Of a stretch of 64,000 bases of DNA, positions 42,200-52,400 are shown in pieces. The notes beneath the pieces are model-generated. The model saw nothing but the letters and a program-made list of their open reading frames with translations. It made no database searches and was not told the DNA's origin. The position numbers and the translations under genes are program-made. The first letter of the stretch is position 1; each line of letters begins with the position of its first letter. The stretch lies in the NCBI RefSeq assembly GCF_003020115.1, contig NZ_PYFX01000010.1, forward strand, positions 124,001 to 188,000, written 5' to 3'. This stretch comes from Bradyrhizobium sp. MOS002 (GTDB lineage: Bacteria > Pseudomonadota > Alphaproteobacteria > Rhizobiales > Xanthobacteraceae).

Positions 42200-44284
42200 G
42201 TCCCAGCCCGGATCAGGCGCAAAGCGCTCGCCGAATTTTCCGGCCAGCGCGCGCAAGGTGGATACGACATGATCCGCGCCACGCGTGCGCGCATAGTTCA
42301 ACGGCCCCCCGCGGAACGGTGCATAACCGGTGCCGAAGATCATGGCACCGTCGACCATATCGGCATCATCGACGATACCCTCGCGAAGCGCCGCGACGCA
42401 GACGTTGGACATCGGCAGCACCAGGCGGTCGATCATCTGATCGGTGACGCGCGGACCAGTCTCGGGCAACGGCGCCTTCTCGGCCTTGCCGTCGCGCCAG
42501 ACGTAAAAGCCCTTGCCGGTCTTGCGGCCGAGGTCGCCCTTGGCGACCTTCTCGCGCAGCCAGGCCGGCGTCGGCGGCAAGAGATCGCCGAATTTGGTGC
42601 GCAGCATGTCGCCGACATCGAGACAAATGTCGAGCCCGACCTGGTCGGCCAGTTCGATCGGCCCCATCGGCATGCCGAACTGCTCCGCGGCGGCATCGAT
42701 CAGGCGCTGGTCGATCTTCTCGTCCAGCATCACCATCGCTTCCAGCATGTAGGGCGTCAGCGCGCGGTTGACGAGGAAGCCCGGCGAGCTCTTCACCGAC
42801 AAAGGCAGCCGATCGATCGCGCCGACGAAGGCGAGCGCCTCCTTCAGCACCTGCGCATCGTTACCGTCATGGCTGACGACTTCGACCAGCTGCAACCGCG
42901 ACACCGGGTTAAAGAAGTGGAGGCCGACCAGCCGCTCCGGGCGCGCCAGCGTCGTGCGCAAATCCTGGAGCGGAATGCTCGACGTGTTGGTCGCGAGAAT
43001 CGCGCCAGGCTTCATCCGCGGCTCGAGGCCGGCATAGACCTTCTGCTTCAGCTCGAGCTTCTCCGGGACCGCCTCGATGATGAGATCGGCGTTGCGGACG
43101 CCCTCCCCGTTCATGTCGGGGATCAGGCGATCGAGCGCGTCGCGCACCTCGGTCGGCTTGCGGATGATCTTGCCGTAGAGCTCGGCGGCGCGCTTGACCG
43201 CGCCAGCGATCGGCTGCGCCTTCATGTCGGCGAGCGAGACGCGCATCCCCTGCCCTGCGCACCAGGCCGCGATGTCGCCGCCCATGGCGCCGGCGCCGAT
43301 GACGTGGACATGCTTGATCGTGTTGCCGGAGCCTGCCGCCTTCTTCATCTGCTCGCGCAGGAAGAACACGCGGATCAAATTCTGCGCGGTCGGCGTCACC
43401 ATCAACTTGGCGAATGAGGCCTGCTCTGCCATGAGCATCGCGGCCTTGCTGCCGCCATGGGTCTCCCAGAGATCGATCAAGGCATAAGGCGCCGGATAGT
43501 GCTCGCGGGACGCGGCCTTCGCCGCCTCCGATCGCATGCGCCGGGCCAGCAGCCCGCGCACGGGTCCGAAATTGGCTGCGCGCGTGAGCAACCCCGGCCG
43601 TACCCGCTTGAGGCGGCCGAACAGCGCATCCTTGACCGCATTGCGAACGTGGCGCTCCTGGGTCACGGTGTCGACGAGGCCGAGCGATTTGGCGCGGCGG
43701 GCATCGATGGTGCGGCCGGTCAGCATCAGAGCCATGGACTGGGTCGGATTGACCAGCGCGGTGAAACGCGCGGTGCCGCCGAGCCCGGGATGCAGGCCCA
43801 GCATCACCTCAGGGAAGCCGAAGCGCGCGCCGTCAATGGCGATGCGCGATTGGCAGGCGAGCGCGACTTCGAGCCCGCCGCCGAGGCAGAAGCCATGGAT
43901 CACCGCGACCGTCGGCAGCTTCAGAGCTTCCAGATGGTCGACCACCGCATGGGCGGCGCGGATCCGCGTCTCCACCATCCCGGCATCATCGGCGCCGCGA
44001 AATTCGTTGACATCGGCGCCCGCGATGAAGCCGGACGGTTTTGCGGAGCGGATCACGAGGCCGGCAGGACGCTCGGTCTCGATCGCCGCCAGCACGGCGT
44101 CGAACTCCTCCATCACGTCCGAGGATAGCGTATTGGCGCTGGCGTCAGCGCGATCGAACAGCAGCCAGGCAACGCCGTCGGCGTCGCGCGCCAGCTTGAA
44201 ATGCTTGTAGGGACCATCGGCAGCGGGCTTGGGCCCGAGCTCCAGCACGCGATCGCCGAGCGCGGTCATGATCTTGGAATCCAT
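42188..44284 (-). CDS. fadJ: Bifunctional enoyl-CoA hydratase / 3-hydroxyacyl-CoA dehydrogenase
   Basis: A 698-residue enzyme for the second and third steps of beta-oxidation. The N-terminal enoyl-CoA hydratase/isomerase domain (residues ~30-250) has AVIHGFCLGGGLEVALACQS and IDGARFGFPEVMLGLHPGLG. The NAD-binding dehydrogenase domain starts at VIGAGAMGGDIAAWCAGQGM (about residue 330), followed by PGAILATNTSSIPLQDL and VGLHFFNPVSRLQLVEVV. The C-terminal dehydrogenase domain ends with GTGYAPFRGGPLNYARTRG. The start is the ATG at 44284; the upstream frame is basic noise. The symbol is by architecture (FadB/FadJ cannot be told apart here). Confidence 0.92.
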   Translation of the reverse strand: MDSKIMTALGDRVLELGPKPAADGPYKHFKLARDADGVAWLLFDRADASANTLSSDVMEEFDAVLAAIETERPAGLVIRSAKPSGFIAGADVNEFRGADDAGMVETRIRAAHAVVDHLEALKLPTVAVIHGFCLGGGLEVALACQSRIAIDGARFGFPEVMLGLHPGLGGTARFTALVNPTQSMALMLTGRTIDARRAKSLGLVDTVTQERHVRNAVKDALFGRLKRVRPGLLTRAANFGPVRGLLARRMRSEAAKAASREHYPAPYALIDLWETHGGSKAAMLMAEQASFAKLMVTPTAQNLIRVFFLREQMKKAAGSGNTIKHVHVIGAGAMGGDIAAWCAGQGMRVSLADMKAQPIAGAVKRAAELYGKIIRKPTEVRDALDRLIPDMNGEGVRNADLIIEAVPEKLELKQKVYAGLEPRMKPGAILATNTSSIPLQDLRTTLARPERLVGLHFFNPVSRLQLVEVVSHDGNDAQVLKEALAFVGAIDRLPLSVKSSPGFLVNRALTPYMLEAMVMLDEKIDQRLIDAAAEQFGMPMGPIELADQVGLDICLDVGDMLRTKFGDLLPPTPAWLREKVAKGDLGRKTGKGFYVWRDGKAEKAPLPETGPRVTDQMIDRLVLPMSNVCVAALREGIVDDADMVDGAMIFGTGYAPFRGGPLNYARTRGADHVVSTLRALAGKFGERFAPDPGWDNFK

Positions 44285-44286
44285 GG

Positions 44287-45570
44287 TCACACTGCCTCGA
44301 TCAGCATGGCGCCGCCGAGCCCGCCGCCGATGCATTCGGTGGCAACACCGCGCCGCGTGCCGAGCCGCTTCATCGTGTTGACGAGATGCAGCACGATACG
44401 ATTGCCGGAGGTGCCGACGGGATGTCCGAGCGAGATTGCGCCGCCATCGACATTGAGTTTTTCGCGGTCGATCTCGCCGGCCGCGCCCTCGAGCCCCAAA
44501 ATCTCGCGGCAGAACTTGTCGTCATTCCAGGCGGCGAGGCAGCCGAGCACCTGGGTGGCGAACGCTTCGTTGAGCTCCCAGGTCTGGACGTCCTGGATGG
44601 TGAGATCGTTGCGCTTCAGCAGCGGCGTCGCGGACATCACGGGACCGAGGCCCATGATAGCAGGATCAAGTGCGGCCCAGTTGCTGTCGACGATGACCGC
44701 CTTCGGCGTCAACTTGTGCCTGGCGACCGCGTCGTCGGACGCCAGGATCACCCAAGACGCGCCGTCGGTGATCTGCGAGGAATTGCCGGCCGTGACCTGG
44801 CCCCAGGGACGCTCGAACACCGGCCTCAGTTTGGCGAGCGTCTCGGCCGTCGAGTCCGGACGCACGCCATCGTCATGCTCGAAGAATTTTCCGTCGCGCG
44901 AGAACGCTGTCTCGACCTCACCCTTCAGATAGCCTTCCGTCTGCGCATGCGCGAGCCGGCGATGGCTCTCGGCGGCATAAGCATCGGACTGCGCGCGGGT
45001 GATGCCGAAGAGATGGCCGACGACTTCAGCCGTCTGGCCCATGTTCAGGTCGGTGATGGGATCGGTCAGTCCGCGCTCGAGGCCGATGATCGGCTTGAGA
45101 TAGCGCGGCCGCAGCCTGAAGGCAGCGGCAAGCTTCGCGGCCACGCCCTTGGCGGTAGCAAGGCCTGCGAACCAGCGCACGCCGGAATTCGGCCAGACCA
45201 GCGGCGCGTGGCTCAAGGCCTCGGTGCCGCCGGCGAGGATCATGTCGGCATGGCCCTCGCGGATGTAGCGATAGGCGCTGTCGATCGACTGCATGCCCGA
45301 GCCGCAATTGATCTGCACGGTGAAGGCGACCATGTCCTCGCCCATGCCGAGCCGGAGCGCGGCGACGCGGGCCGGGTTCATCTCGTCCGCGATCACGTTG
45401 ACGCAGCCGAGGATGACTTGGTCGAAGGTATCAGGCGAAAACGGCTGGCGCGCCAGCAGCGGCCGGCCGCATTGCACGGCGAGATCGACCGGCGTGAACG
45501 GCCCCGGTCCCGAGCGCGCCTTCAGAAACGGCGTCCGGCTGCCGTCGACGATGAAAACCGGTCGTGCCAT
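44287..45570 (-). CDS. fadI: Acetyl-CoA acyltransferase (3-ketoacyl-CoA thiolase)
   Basis: A 427-residue thiolase. The acyl-accepting Cys is in VQINCGSGMQSIDSAY (about residue 92). GGAISLGHPVGTSGNRI, around residue 375, supplies the catalytic His. The C-terminal ATECIGGGLGGAML replaces the more common CIGGGQG. Its ATG overlaps the fadE stop region (45570), and its stop is 2 bp before the fadB/J start. It catalyses the last step of beta-oxidation, releasing acetyl-CoA. FadA/FadI naming is tentative. Confidence 0.93.
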   Translation of the reverse strand: MARPVFIVDGSRTPFLKARSGPGPFTPVDLAVQCGRPLLARQPFSPDTFDQVILGCVNVIADEMNPARVAALRLGMGEDMVAFTVQINCGSGMQSIDSAYRYIREGHADMILAGGTEALSHAPLVWPNSGVRWFAGLATAKGVAAKLAAAFRLRPRYLKPIIGLERGLTDPITDLNMGQTAEVVGHLFGITRAQSDAYAAESHRRLAHAQTEGYLKGEVETAFSRDGKFFEHDDGVRPDSTAETLAKLRPVFERPWGQVTAGNSSQITDGASWVILASDDAVARHKLTPKAVIVDSNWAALDPAIMGLGPVMSATPLLKRNDLTIQDVQTWELNEAFATQVLGCLAAWNDDKFCREILGLEGAAGEIDREKLNVDGGAISLGHPVGTSGNRIVLHLVNTMKRLGTRRGVATECIGGGLGGAMLIEAV

Positions 45571-47837
45571 CAGCTCGCCGCCCTCTGTTCACCGAGTTCC
45601 TGGAAGAACTGATGCACGTCGCCGGATTTCTTGTAAATCGGCGACAGCGCCTCCGGCGCAAAATCGTCGACCTCTATCACTTTTGTGACGGCTTCGCGGG
45701 CCGCAGCCAGCTGCTCGCCCTCGGCCTGCGTGATCACGCCCTTGACCACCGCATCCTTCCAGTCGCTCATATGTGCTGCGCGCATGCGCCTGGCGATTGC
45801 GTCCGTGCCTGAGACCAGGTTGAACGCGCGCTCCAGCCGGGCGAAGCCGCCATCGTCGTCGACATAAGCGAGGTCGGGTGTGAGGCGGTCGCGCGCGGCA
45901 GACGGCTCCAGCACGATGCTTGCGCATTGATGCACGACCCGGTCGGAGGGACCCAGCACGCGGGCGCCGAAGGGCTGGATCACGAACTTGAGGATGCCTG
46001 CGACGAAGCGGTTCGGCAGATTGGCGAGAATCTCCGCAAGCCGGTTCTCGATGGTCCGAATGCCCGTCGCCATGCACCATTCGAGCGCGGCAAAATCCTC
46101 CTTCTGCTGGCCCTCGTCCTGCCAGCGCTTGAGCGCGGCCGAGAGCAGATACAGCTCGGACAGGATGTCGCCGAAACGTGCCGACAGCATCTCCTTGCGC
46201 TTGAGCGCGCCGCCGAGAGTCAGCAGCGCCATATCGGCGCAGAGGGCAAACGCCGCGGAGTAACGCGAGAGCTGGCGATAGAATGGCATCGCTTTGCCCG
46301 CATTCGGTGCCGGCGCAAAGGCGCCAAAGCTCCAGCTGCGGCCGAAGGCGCGCAAGAGTGTCTCGAAGCTGTGGCCGACATGCTTCCAGAACGCCTTGTC
46401 GAAGGCGGTGAGCCCGCGCTCGCGATCGGCATCCGCGAGCGCATTCATCTCGTCGAGCAGATAGGGATGGGCGCGGATGGCGCCCTGCCCGAACACGATG
46501 AGATTGCGGGTGAGGATATTGGCGCCCTCGACGGTGATGCCGACAGGGACGGCACGGTGGAGATTGCCGAGATAGTTTTGCGGACCATCGATCACGGCCT
46601 TGCCGCCATGGATGTCCATCGCGTCGTCGACCGCGGTGCGCATCCGCTCGGTCGCGTGCAGCTTCATGATGCCCGAGATGACGGCGGGATGGATGCCGGC
46701 GTTCAGCGCGGCGCAGGTCAGCCGCCGCGCCGCATCGAGCTGATAGGCGGTCGCGACGATGCGCGCGAGCGGCTCCTCGACGCCCTCGAATTTGGAGATG
46801 GAGATGCCGAACTGCTCGCGGATGCGGGCATAGGCGCCGGTGGTGCGTGCGGCATAGGCGGCGCCGGCGGCAGAGAGCGACGGCAACGAGATGCCGCGGC
46901 CGGCGGCGAGCGCCGTCATCAGCATCTTCCAGCCCTGCCCCAACCGCGCCTGGCCGCCGATGACGTAGTCGAGCGGAATGAAGACGTCCCGGCCCCAATT
47001 CGGGCCGTTCTGGAAGACCTGCATCGACGGCAGATGGCGCTTGCCGATTTCGACGCCGGGAAGGTTGGTCGGGATCAGCGCCACGCTGATGCCGAGCTCT
47101 TCCTGGCTGCCCACGAGATGATCGGGGTCATAGGCCTTGAAGGCGAGGCCAAGCAGCGTCGCGACGGGACCGAGCGTGATGTAGCGCTTGTGCCAATTGA
47201 GCTTCAGGCCCAGCACCTCCTGGCCCTCGAAGGTGCCCTTGCAGATGATGCCGTTGTCGACCATCGAGGCGGCGTCGGAGCCGGCCTCGGGGCTGGTGAG
47301 GCCGAAGCAGGGAATGTCGCGGCCGTCGGCAAGACGCGGCAGCCAGCGCTGCTGCTGCTCCTTGGTGCCGAAGTGCATCAGGAGCTCGCCGGGGCCCAAC
47401 GAGTTCGGCACCATCACCGTCACCGCGGCGGCGATCGAGCGAGTCGAGATCTTGCGCACCACTTCCGAATGCGCGTAGGGCGAGAAGCCGAGGCCGCCGA
47501 ACTCCTTCGGAATGATCATGCCGAAGAATTTTTCGCGCTTGATGAAGTGCCAGACATCGGGCGGCAGGTCGCGCCATTCCCAAAAGATCTTCCATTCGTC
47601 GAGCATGGCGCAGAGCTCGTCGACGGGGCCGTTGAGGAAGGCCTGCTCCTCGTCGGTCAGCTTGGCCTGCGGGACCTTCAGCAGCTTCGACCAGTCAGGG
47701 TTGCCGGTGAAGAGATCGGCGTCCCACCAGACGTCGCCGGCCTCCAGCGCCTCGCGCTCGGTATCCGACATCGCCGGCAGCACGCCGCGCGCCCAGGAGA
47801 AGATCGGCTTTGTCAGGGTGTCGCGGCGGAAGCTCAT
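45570..47837 (-). CDS. fadE: Acyl-CoA dehydrogenase with C-terminal DUF1974 (FadE type)
   Basis: A 755-residue flavoenzyme for the first step of beta-oxidation. The N-terminal and central acyl-CoA dehydrogenase regions show PKEFGGLGFSPYAHSEVVRK, CFGLTSPEAGSDAASMVDNG and the FAD/acyl-binding part GITVEGANILTRNLIVFGQG. The last ~280 residues are the DUF1974 extension of FadE proteins. The ATG at 47837 is chosen over one four codons upstream for its TGAGGTCC spacing. It is the first gene of the fadE-thiolase-fadB/J operon. No signal peptide is present, so it is cytosolic or membrane-associated. Confidence 0.93.
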   Translation of the reverse strand: MSFRRDTLTKPIFSWARGVLPAMSDTEREALEAGDVWWDADLFTGNPDWSKLLKVPQAKLTDEEQAFLNGPVDELCAMLDEWKIFWEWRDLPPDVWHFIKREKFFGMIIPKEFGGLGFSPYAHSEVVRKISTRSIAAAVTVMVPNSLGPGELLMHFGTKEQQQRWLPRLADGRDIPCFGLTSPEAGSDAASMVDNGIICKGTFEGQEVLGLKLNWHKRYITLGPVATLLGLAFKAYDPDHLVGSQEELGISVALIPTNLPGVEIGKRHLPSMQVFQNGPNWGRDVFIPLDYVIGGQARLGQGWKMLMTALAAGRGISLPSLSAAGAAYAARTTGAYARIREQFGISISKFEGVEEPLARIVATAYQLDAARRLTCAALNAGIHPAVISGIMKLHATERMRTAVDDAMDIHGGKAVIDGPQNYLGNLHRAVPVGITVEGANILTRNLIVFGQGAIRAHPYLLDEMNALADADRERGLTAFDKAFWKHVGHSFETLLRAFGRSWSFGAFAPAPNAGKAMPFYRQLSRYSAAFALCADMALLTLGGALKRKEMLSARFGDILSELYLLSAALKRWQDEGQQKEDFAALEWCMATGIRTIENRLAEILANLPNRFVAGILKFVIQPFGARVLGPSDRVVHQCASIVLEPSAARDRLTPDLAYVDDDGGFARLERAFNLVSGTDAIARRMRAAHMSDWKDAVVKGVITQAEGEQLAAAREAVTKVIEVDDFAPEALSPIYKKSGDVHQFFQELGEQRAAS

Positions 47838-48016
47838 GGCGGACCTCATGCATCGGCGCGGTGATCGGGCATTTTAGCGGAAAGTGGCCGGCGGAGGTGA
47901 ACACTTCGCCTGCGAAAAGACGCGAATTGACGCGGCCGGGCAGCCGCCCAGGGGCCATAACGGCCAAGGCGTGGTGGCAGTTCCGGGAGGAGGTCTAGGC
48001 TACGAGGCCGGCCGGG

Positions 48017-48640
48017 CTAATCCGGCCGCACCATCTCGAACATGTTTTCCGGCTTGATCTCGAAATAATCCCCGCTGCGGCCGGCGCGGACGATCGGGCG
48101 GGCGGCGGCGGTCTGGTAGACGCCGTCCTTGATCATGGCCTTGTCGATATGAACGGCAACGACCTCGCCAAGCGTCAGCCAGGCATTGGCTTCCTTGCCG
48201 TCGGCGCCCTTGAGCCGGACGATGTCGGAGACCTTGCATTCGAAGGCGACCGGGCTTTCGCCCACGCGCGGCACGTTGACGAGCCTGCCGGGCACGGCGG
48301 TGAGCCCGGCAACCTCGAACTCGTCGACCTCAGGGCCAACGTGCGCCGCAGTCGCGTTCATGTGCCTCGCCAGGTCCATGGTGGCGAGATTCCAGACGAA
48401 CTCACCGGTCTGCTGGATGTTCTCGACCGTATCCTTCCAGTTGGTGGAGGAGAAGCCGATGATCGGGGGGACATAGCAGAACGCGTTGAAGAAACTGTAG
48501 GGCGCGAGGTTGACGTGGCCCTTGGTGTCGCGCGACGAAATCCAGCCGATCGGCCGCGGCGCGACGATGGCGTTGAAGGGATCGTGCTTGAGGCCGTGGC
48601 CCTTGGCGGGCTCGTAGAAGTGCAGGTCTTTGTCGGTCAC
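48017..48640 (-). CDS. Flavin reductase-like domain protein
   Basis: A 207-residue FMN-binding-split-barrel protein starting VTDKDLHFYEPAKG at a GTG (48640) with AAGGAAAAG upstream. The blocks FNAIVAPRPIGWISSRD, NLAPYSFFNAFCYVPPIIGF and EFVWNLATMDLARHMNATAA match flavin-reductase-like proteins of the DIM6/NTAB type. It could supply reduced flavin to an oxygenase, but no partner lies nearby. It lies 179 bp downstream of fadE's start region on the same strand and is probably a separate transcript. Confidence 0.85.
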   Translation of the reverse strand: MTDKDLHFYEPAKGHGLKHDPFNAIVAPRPIGWISSRDTKGHVNLAPYSFFNAFCYVPPIIGFSSTNWKDTVENIQQTGEFVWNLATMDLARHMNATAAHVGPEVDEFEVAGLTAVPGRLVNVPRVGESPVAFECKVSDIVRLKGADGKEANAWLTLGEVVAVHIDKAMIKDGVYQTAAARPIVRAGRSGDYFEIKPENMFEMVRPD

Positions 48641-48657
48641 GCTGGCTTTTCCTTGAT

Positions 48658-48738
48658 CGTCATTGCGAGCGCAGCGAAGCAATCCAGAATCCCTCCACGG
48701 AGACAGTCTGGATTGCTTCGCTGCGCTCGCAACGACGG
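48658..48738. repeat. Palindromic intergenic repeat, family A (copy 3)
   Basis: CGTCATTGCGAGCGCAGCGA starts 17 bp upstream of the flavin-reductase GTG. The mirrored right arm reads GCGCTCGCAACGACGG, with one change relative to copy 1. Confidence 0.85.
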
Positions 48739-48816
48739 AGTGTGTTGATCCGTCCTGGGCCGTCCCGGCCGGTCGGTCGGGGGGAGCCTGCTTATAGGAG
48801 GAAATCCGTCGCCGCG

Positions 48817-49416
48817 TCAGTGCCGCGGGGACAATCCCGCGATGACGAAATCGATCATCTGGTCGATGGTCGGGCCCGGCTTGGTGGCGCACTGGGCGAT
48901 CATCTGGGGGTGGAAAAAGCGCATCATCGCGGTGCAGGCGCACAGCGCGGCCAGTTGCAGGTCCGGCGCCTCGAACTCGCCGGAGGCCGCGCCTTGCGCG
49001 ATCATCTGGCCGATGACCCCGGCAATGCACTCCATGTGGTTGACGCAGACGTCCCAGTCCTCCTGCATCGCGATCTCGACCATCTCGTGCAGCTTGTTGT
49101 CGCCGACATAGCGCTCGGTGTTCATGCGGTTGATGGTGGTGAGCAGTTCGCGGAAGCGCGGCAGTACCGGACCGGGCCTCGCCACGATCCGCTGCGCTTC
49201 CAGCTCGACCTCGCCCATCAGCGAGCGGGCCACCGCCTGATGAATCGCCTTCTTCGATTCGAAGAAGCGATAGACGTTGGCGGGGCTCATCTTGAGCTCC
49301 TTGGCGATGTCCCCGACCGTGGTCTTGAGATAACCGATCTGGCGGAACAGCCGCTCTGCCACCTCGAGAATACGATCCCGGGTGTCGCCTTCGATATGTT
49401 CCGAAACCAGTGTCAT
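48817..49416 (-). CDS. TetR-family regulator
   Basis: A 199-residue regulator. The N-terminal helix-turn-helix is RDRILEVAERLFRQIGYLKT then TVGDIAKELKMSPANVYRFF (residues 13-52). The rest is an all-helical ligand domain with two Cys in CACTAMM. It starts 35 bp after the RND pump stop, same strand, so it is the third gene of the adaptor-pump-TetR operon. The likely role is repression of that efflux operon; the ligand is unknown. Confidence 0.9.
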   Translation of the reverse strand: MTLVSEHIEGDTRDRILEVAERLFRQIGYLKTTVGDIAKELKMSPANVYRFFESKKAIHQAVARSLMGEVELEAQRIVARPGPVLPRFRELLTTINRMNTERYVGDNKLHEMVEIAMQEDWDVCVNHMECIAGVIGQMIAQGAASGEFEAPDLQLAALCACTAMMRFFHPQMIAQCATKPGPTIDQMIDFVIAGLSPRH

Positions 49417-49451
49417 CTGTCAGGACTCGTCAATCAGCAGTTCATCTTCAC

Positions 49452-52400
49452 TTATTCAGCCGCCTCAGCAAGCGGAATTGCGTGCTGGTCATCGCTCCCA
49501 TGCTGCGGCGCGGCAGGCTGCTCGGGGGTGCCCGCCTCGTCCAGGCTCTTGCGGAACCAGAGGGCGTAAAGGCCCGGCAGGTACAGCAGCGTCAGGAAGG
49601 TGGCAACGAACAATCCGCCCATGATGGTGATCGCCATCGGCCCCCAGAACGCCGAGCGCGACAGCGGGATCATGGCGAGGATGGCGGCAAGCGCCGTCAG
49701 CACCACCGGACGGGCGCGGCGGACGGTGGCCTCCACGATCGCCTCGCGGCGCGTCAGGCCGTGAGAAACGTCGGTCTCGATCTGGTCGACCAGGATGACC
49801 GCGTTGCGCATGATCATGCCGGCGAGCGCGATCAGGCCGAGCAGCGCCACGAAGCCGAACGGGGCGTTGGCGATGTTGAGCCCGAAGGAGGCGCCGACGA
49901 TGCCGAGCGGCGCGGTCAGGAACACCAGGATCAGTCGCGAGAAGCTCTGCAGCTGGAACATCAGCAGCGTCAGCATCACCATGACCATCAGCGGGAAGAG
50001 AATGAAGATCGAGGCGTTGCCCTTGGCCGATTCCTCGAACGCGCCGCCCGCCTCGATGCGGTAGGCCGGCTCGAGGTTGTCCTTGATCGCCTTCAGCTTC
50101 GGCGCGATCTGGCCGGTGACGTCGGGGGCCTGCACGCCATCGACGACGTCGGAGCGCACGGTGATCGCCATGTCGCGGTTACGCCGCCACATGATCGGCT
50201 CCTCGTGGGCATACTCGATCTTGGCGATCTGCTGCAGCGGCACGGCCACGCCGTTGCGCGAGGTGATGGTGAGATCGCCGACGGCGCCGAGGTCGAGCCG
50301 TTCGGACGAGACGGCGCGCGCGACCACGCCGACCTTCTCGATGCCGTCGCGCACGGTCGTCACCTGTGAGCCCGAGATCAGCATCGACAGCGCCTGCGAC
50401 ACGTCCTGAGGGGTCAGGCCCATGGCGCGGGCGCGATCCTGGTCGACGACGAGCTTGAGGTAAGGCGACTGCTCGTTCCAGTCGAGCTGGACGTCCTTGA
50501 CGCTCTTGTTCTGCCGCATGACGTCGCGGACCTGGTAGGCGATCTCGCGCACCTTGTTGGCATCGGGGCCGATGACGCGAAACTGCACGGGGAAACCAAC
50601 GGGGGGACCGAAATTGAAGCGGTCGACTCGCACGCGGGCCTCGTTGAGCGCGCCGTCGGCAACGGCGTTTTCAAGCTTGGCCTTGATGCGCTCGCGCGCC
50701 TCGACGCCCTTTGCGACGATGACGATTTCGGCAAACGCCTCGTTCGGAAGCTGCGGATTGAGGCCGAGCCAGAAGCGCGGCGAGCCCTGTCCGACATAAG
50801 CCGTATAGGTCTCGATGTCCTTGTCGTCCTTGAGCATCGTCTCGGCCTTCTTCACCGCCTTTTCCGTGACGTTGAAGGCGGTGCCCTCGGGCAGGCGAAG
50901 CTGGAGGAACAGCTCGGGACGCTCGGACAGCGGGAAGAACTGCTGCTGGACGTGGCCGAAGCCGACGATCGAGGCGATGAAGACGCCGACGGTCGCGGCC
51001 ACCACGGTGATGCGGTGGTTGACGCACCACTGCACGATGCCGCGCAGGCCCCGATACATGCGGGTCTCGTAGACCGCGTGCGGATCGTGATTGTGGTGCA
51101 CCTTGATGTTGGGCAGCAGCATGACGCCGATATAGGGCGTGAAGATAACCGCCACGAACCAGGACGCGACCAGTGCGATCGCCACGATCCAGAAGATGCT
51201 GCCGGCATATTCGCCGACCGCGGAATTGGCAAAGCCGATGGGGAGGAAGCCAGCGGCCGTGACCAGCGTTCCCGTGAGCATCGGAAACGCAGTGGATTCC
51301 CAGGCAAAGGACGCCGCACGCATGCGGTCCCAGCCCTGCTCCATCTTCACCACCATCATCTCGACCGCGATGATGGCGTCATCCACCAGGAGGCCGAGCG
51401 CGATGATCAGCGCACCCAGCGTGATGCGGTGCAGGTCGAGCGACATCGTGTTCATGACGACGAAGACGATGCCGAGCACCAGGGGCACCGACAGCGCGAC
51501 CACGATGCCGGTACGCCAGCCGAGCGCCAGGAACGACACGAACAGCACGATGACGAGGGCTTCCATGAAGGAGTGCACGAATTCGCTGACGGCGTGCTCG
51601 ACCACCTTGGGCTGGTCGGCGATCAGCTTGATGTCGACGCCCTGCGGCACCGCCTTCATGAATTCGGCCGTCGCCTTCTCGACCTCCTTGCCGAGATCGA
51701 GGATGTTGGCGCCCTTGGCGGTGACGACGCCGATGCCGATCGCGGCCTTGCCTTCCTGACGCACGATGAAGCTCGGCGGGTCGACGTATCCATGGGTGAC
51801 GGTGGCGATGTCTCCGAGGCGGAACACGCGGCCGTTGCTCTCGACCGGGGTTTCGGCGACGGCCTTGGCGCCGTCGAGCGCACCGGTGACGCGCAGCGGC
51901 ACGCGCTGCGACGAGGTCTCGACCGTGCCGGCCGGCGTCACGTTGTTCTGCTTGGCGAGCGAATCAAACAGCGCCTGCGGCGTGATGCCGAGCGTGGCGA
52001 GCTTGGCATGGCTGAACTCGACGAAGATGCGCTCATCCTGGTTGCCGTAGACGTCGACCTTGGTCACGCCCGGCACCTTCAGAAGGCGCTGACGGAAACC
52101 CTCCGAGACCTTCTTCAGCTGGGCGTAGTCGGCGCCGTCGCCGGTCATCATGTAGAGGATGGAATCGACGTCGGAGAACTCGTCGTTGACGACGGGTCCC
52201 AAAATCCCCGAGGGCAGCTGGCCCTGCACGTCGACCAGCTTCTTGCGCAGCAGATAGAAGAGATACGGCACGTCCTTCGGCGGCGTGGAATCGCGGAAGG
52301 TGACCTGGAGCGCGGTGAAGCCGGGCTTGGAATAGGTCTGCACCTTCTCGAAGTAAGGCAGCTCCTGGATCTTCTTCTCGATGGGATCGGCGACCTGCGC

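Noticed and set aside
45927..47864. 645-codon plus-strand open frame opposite fadE
   Set aside because: Shadow of fadE; no recognisable protein features.
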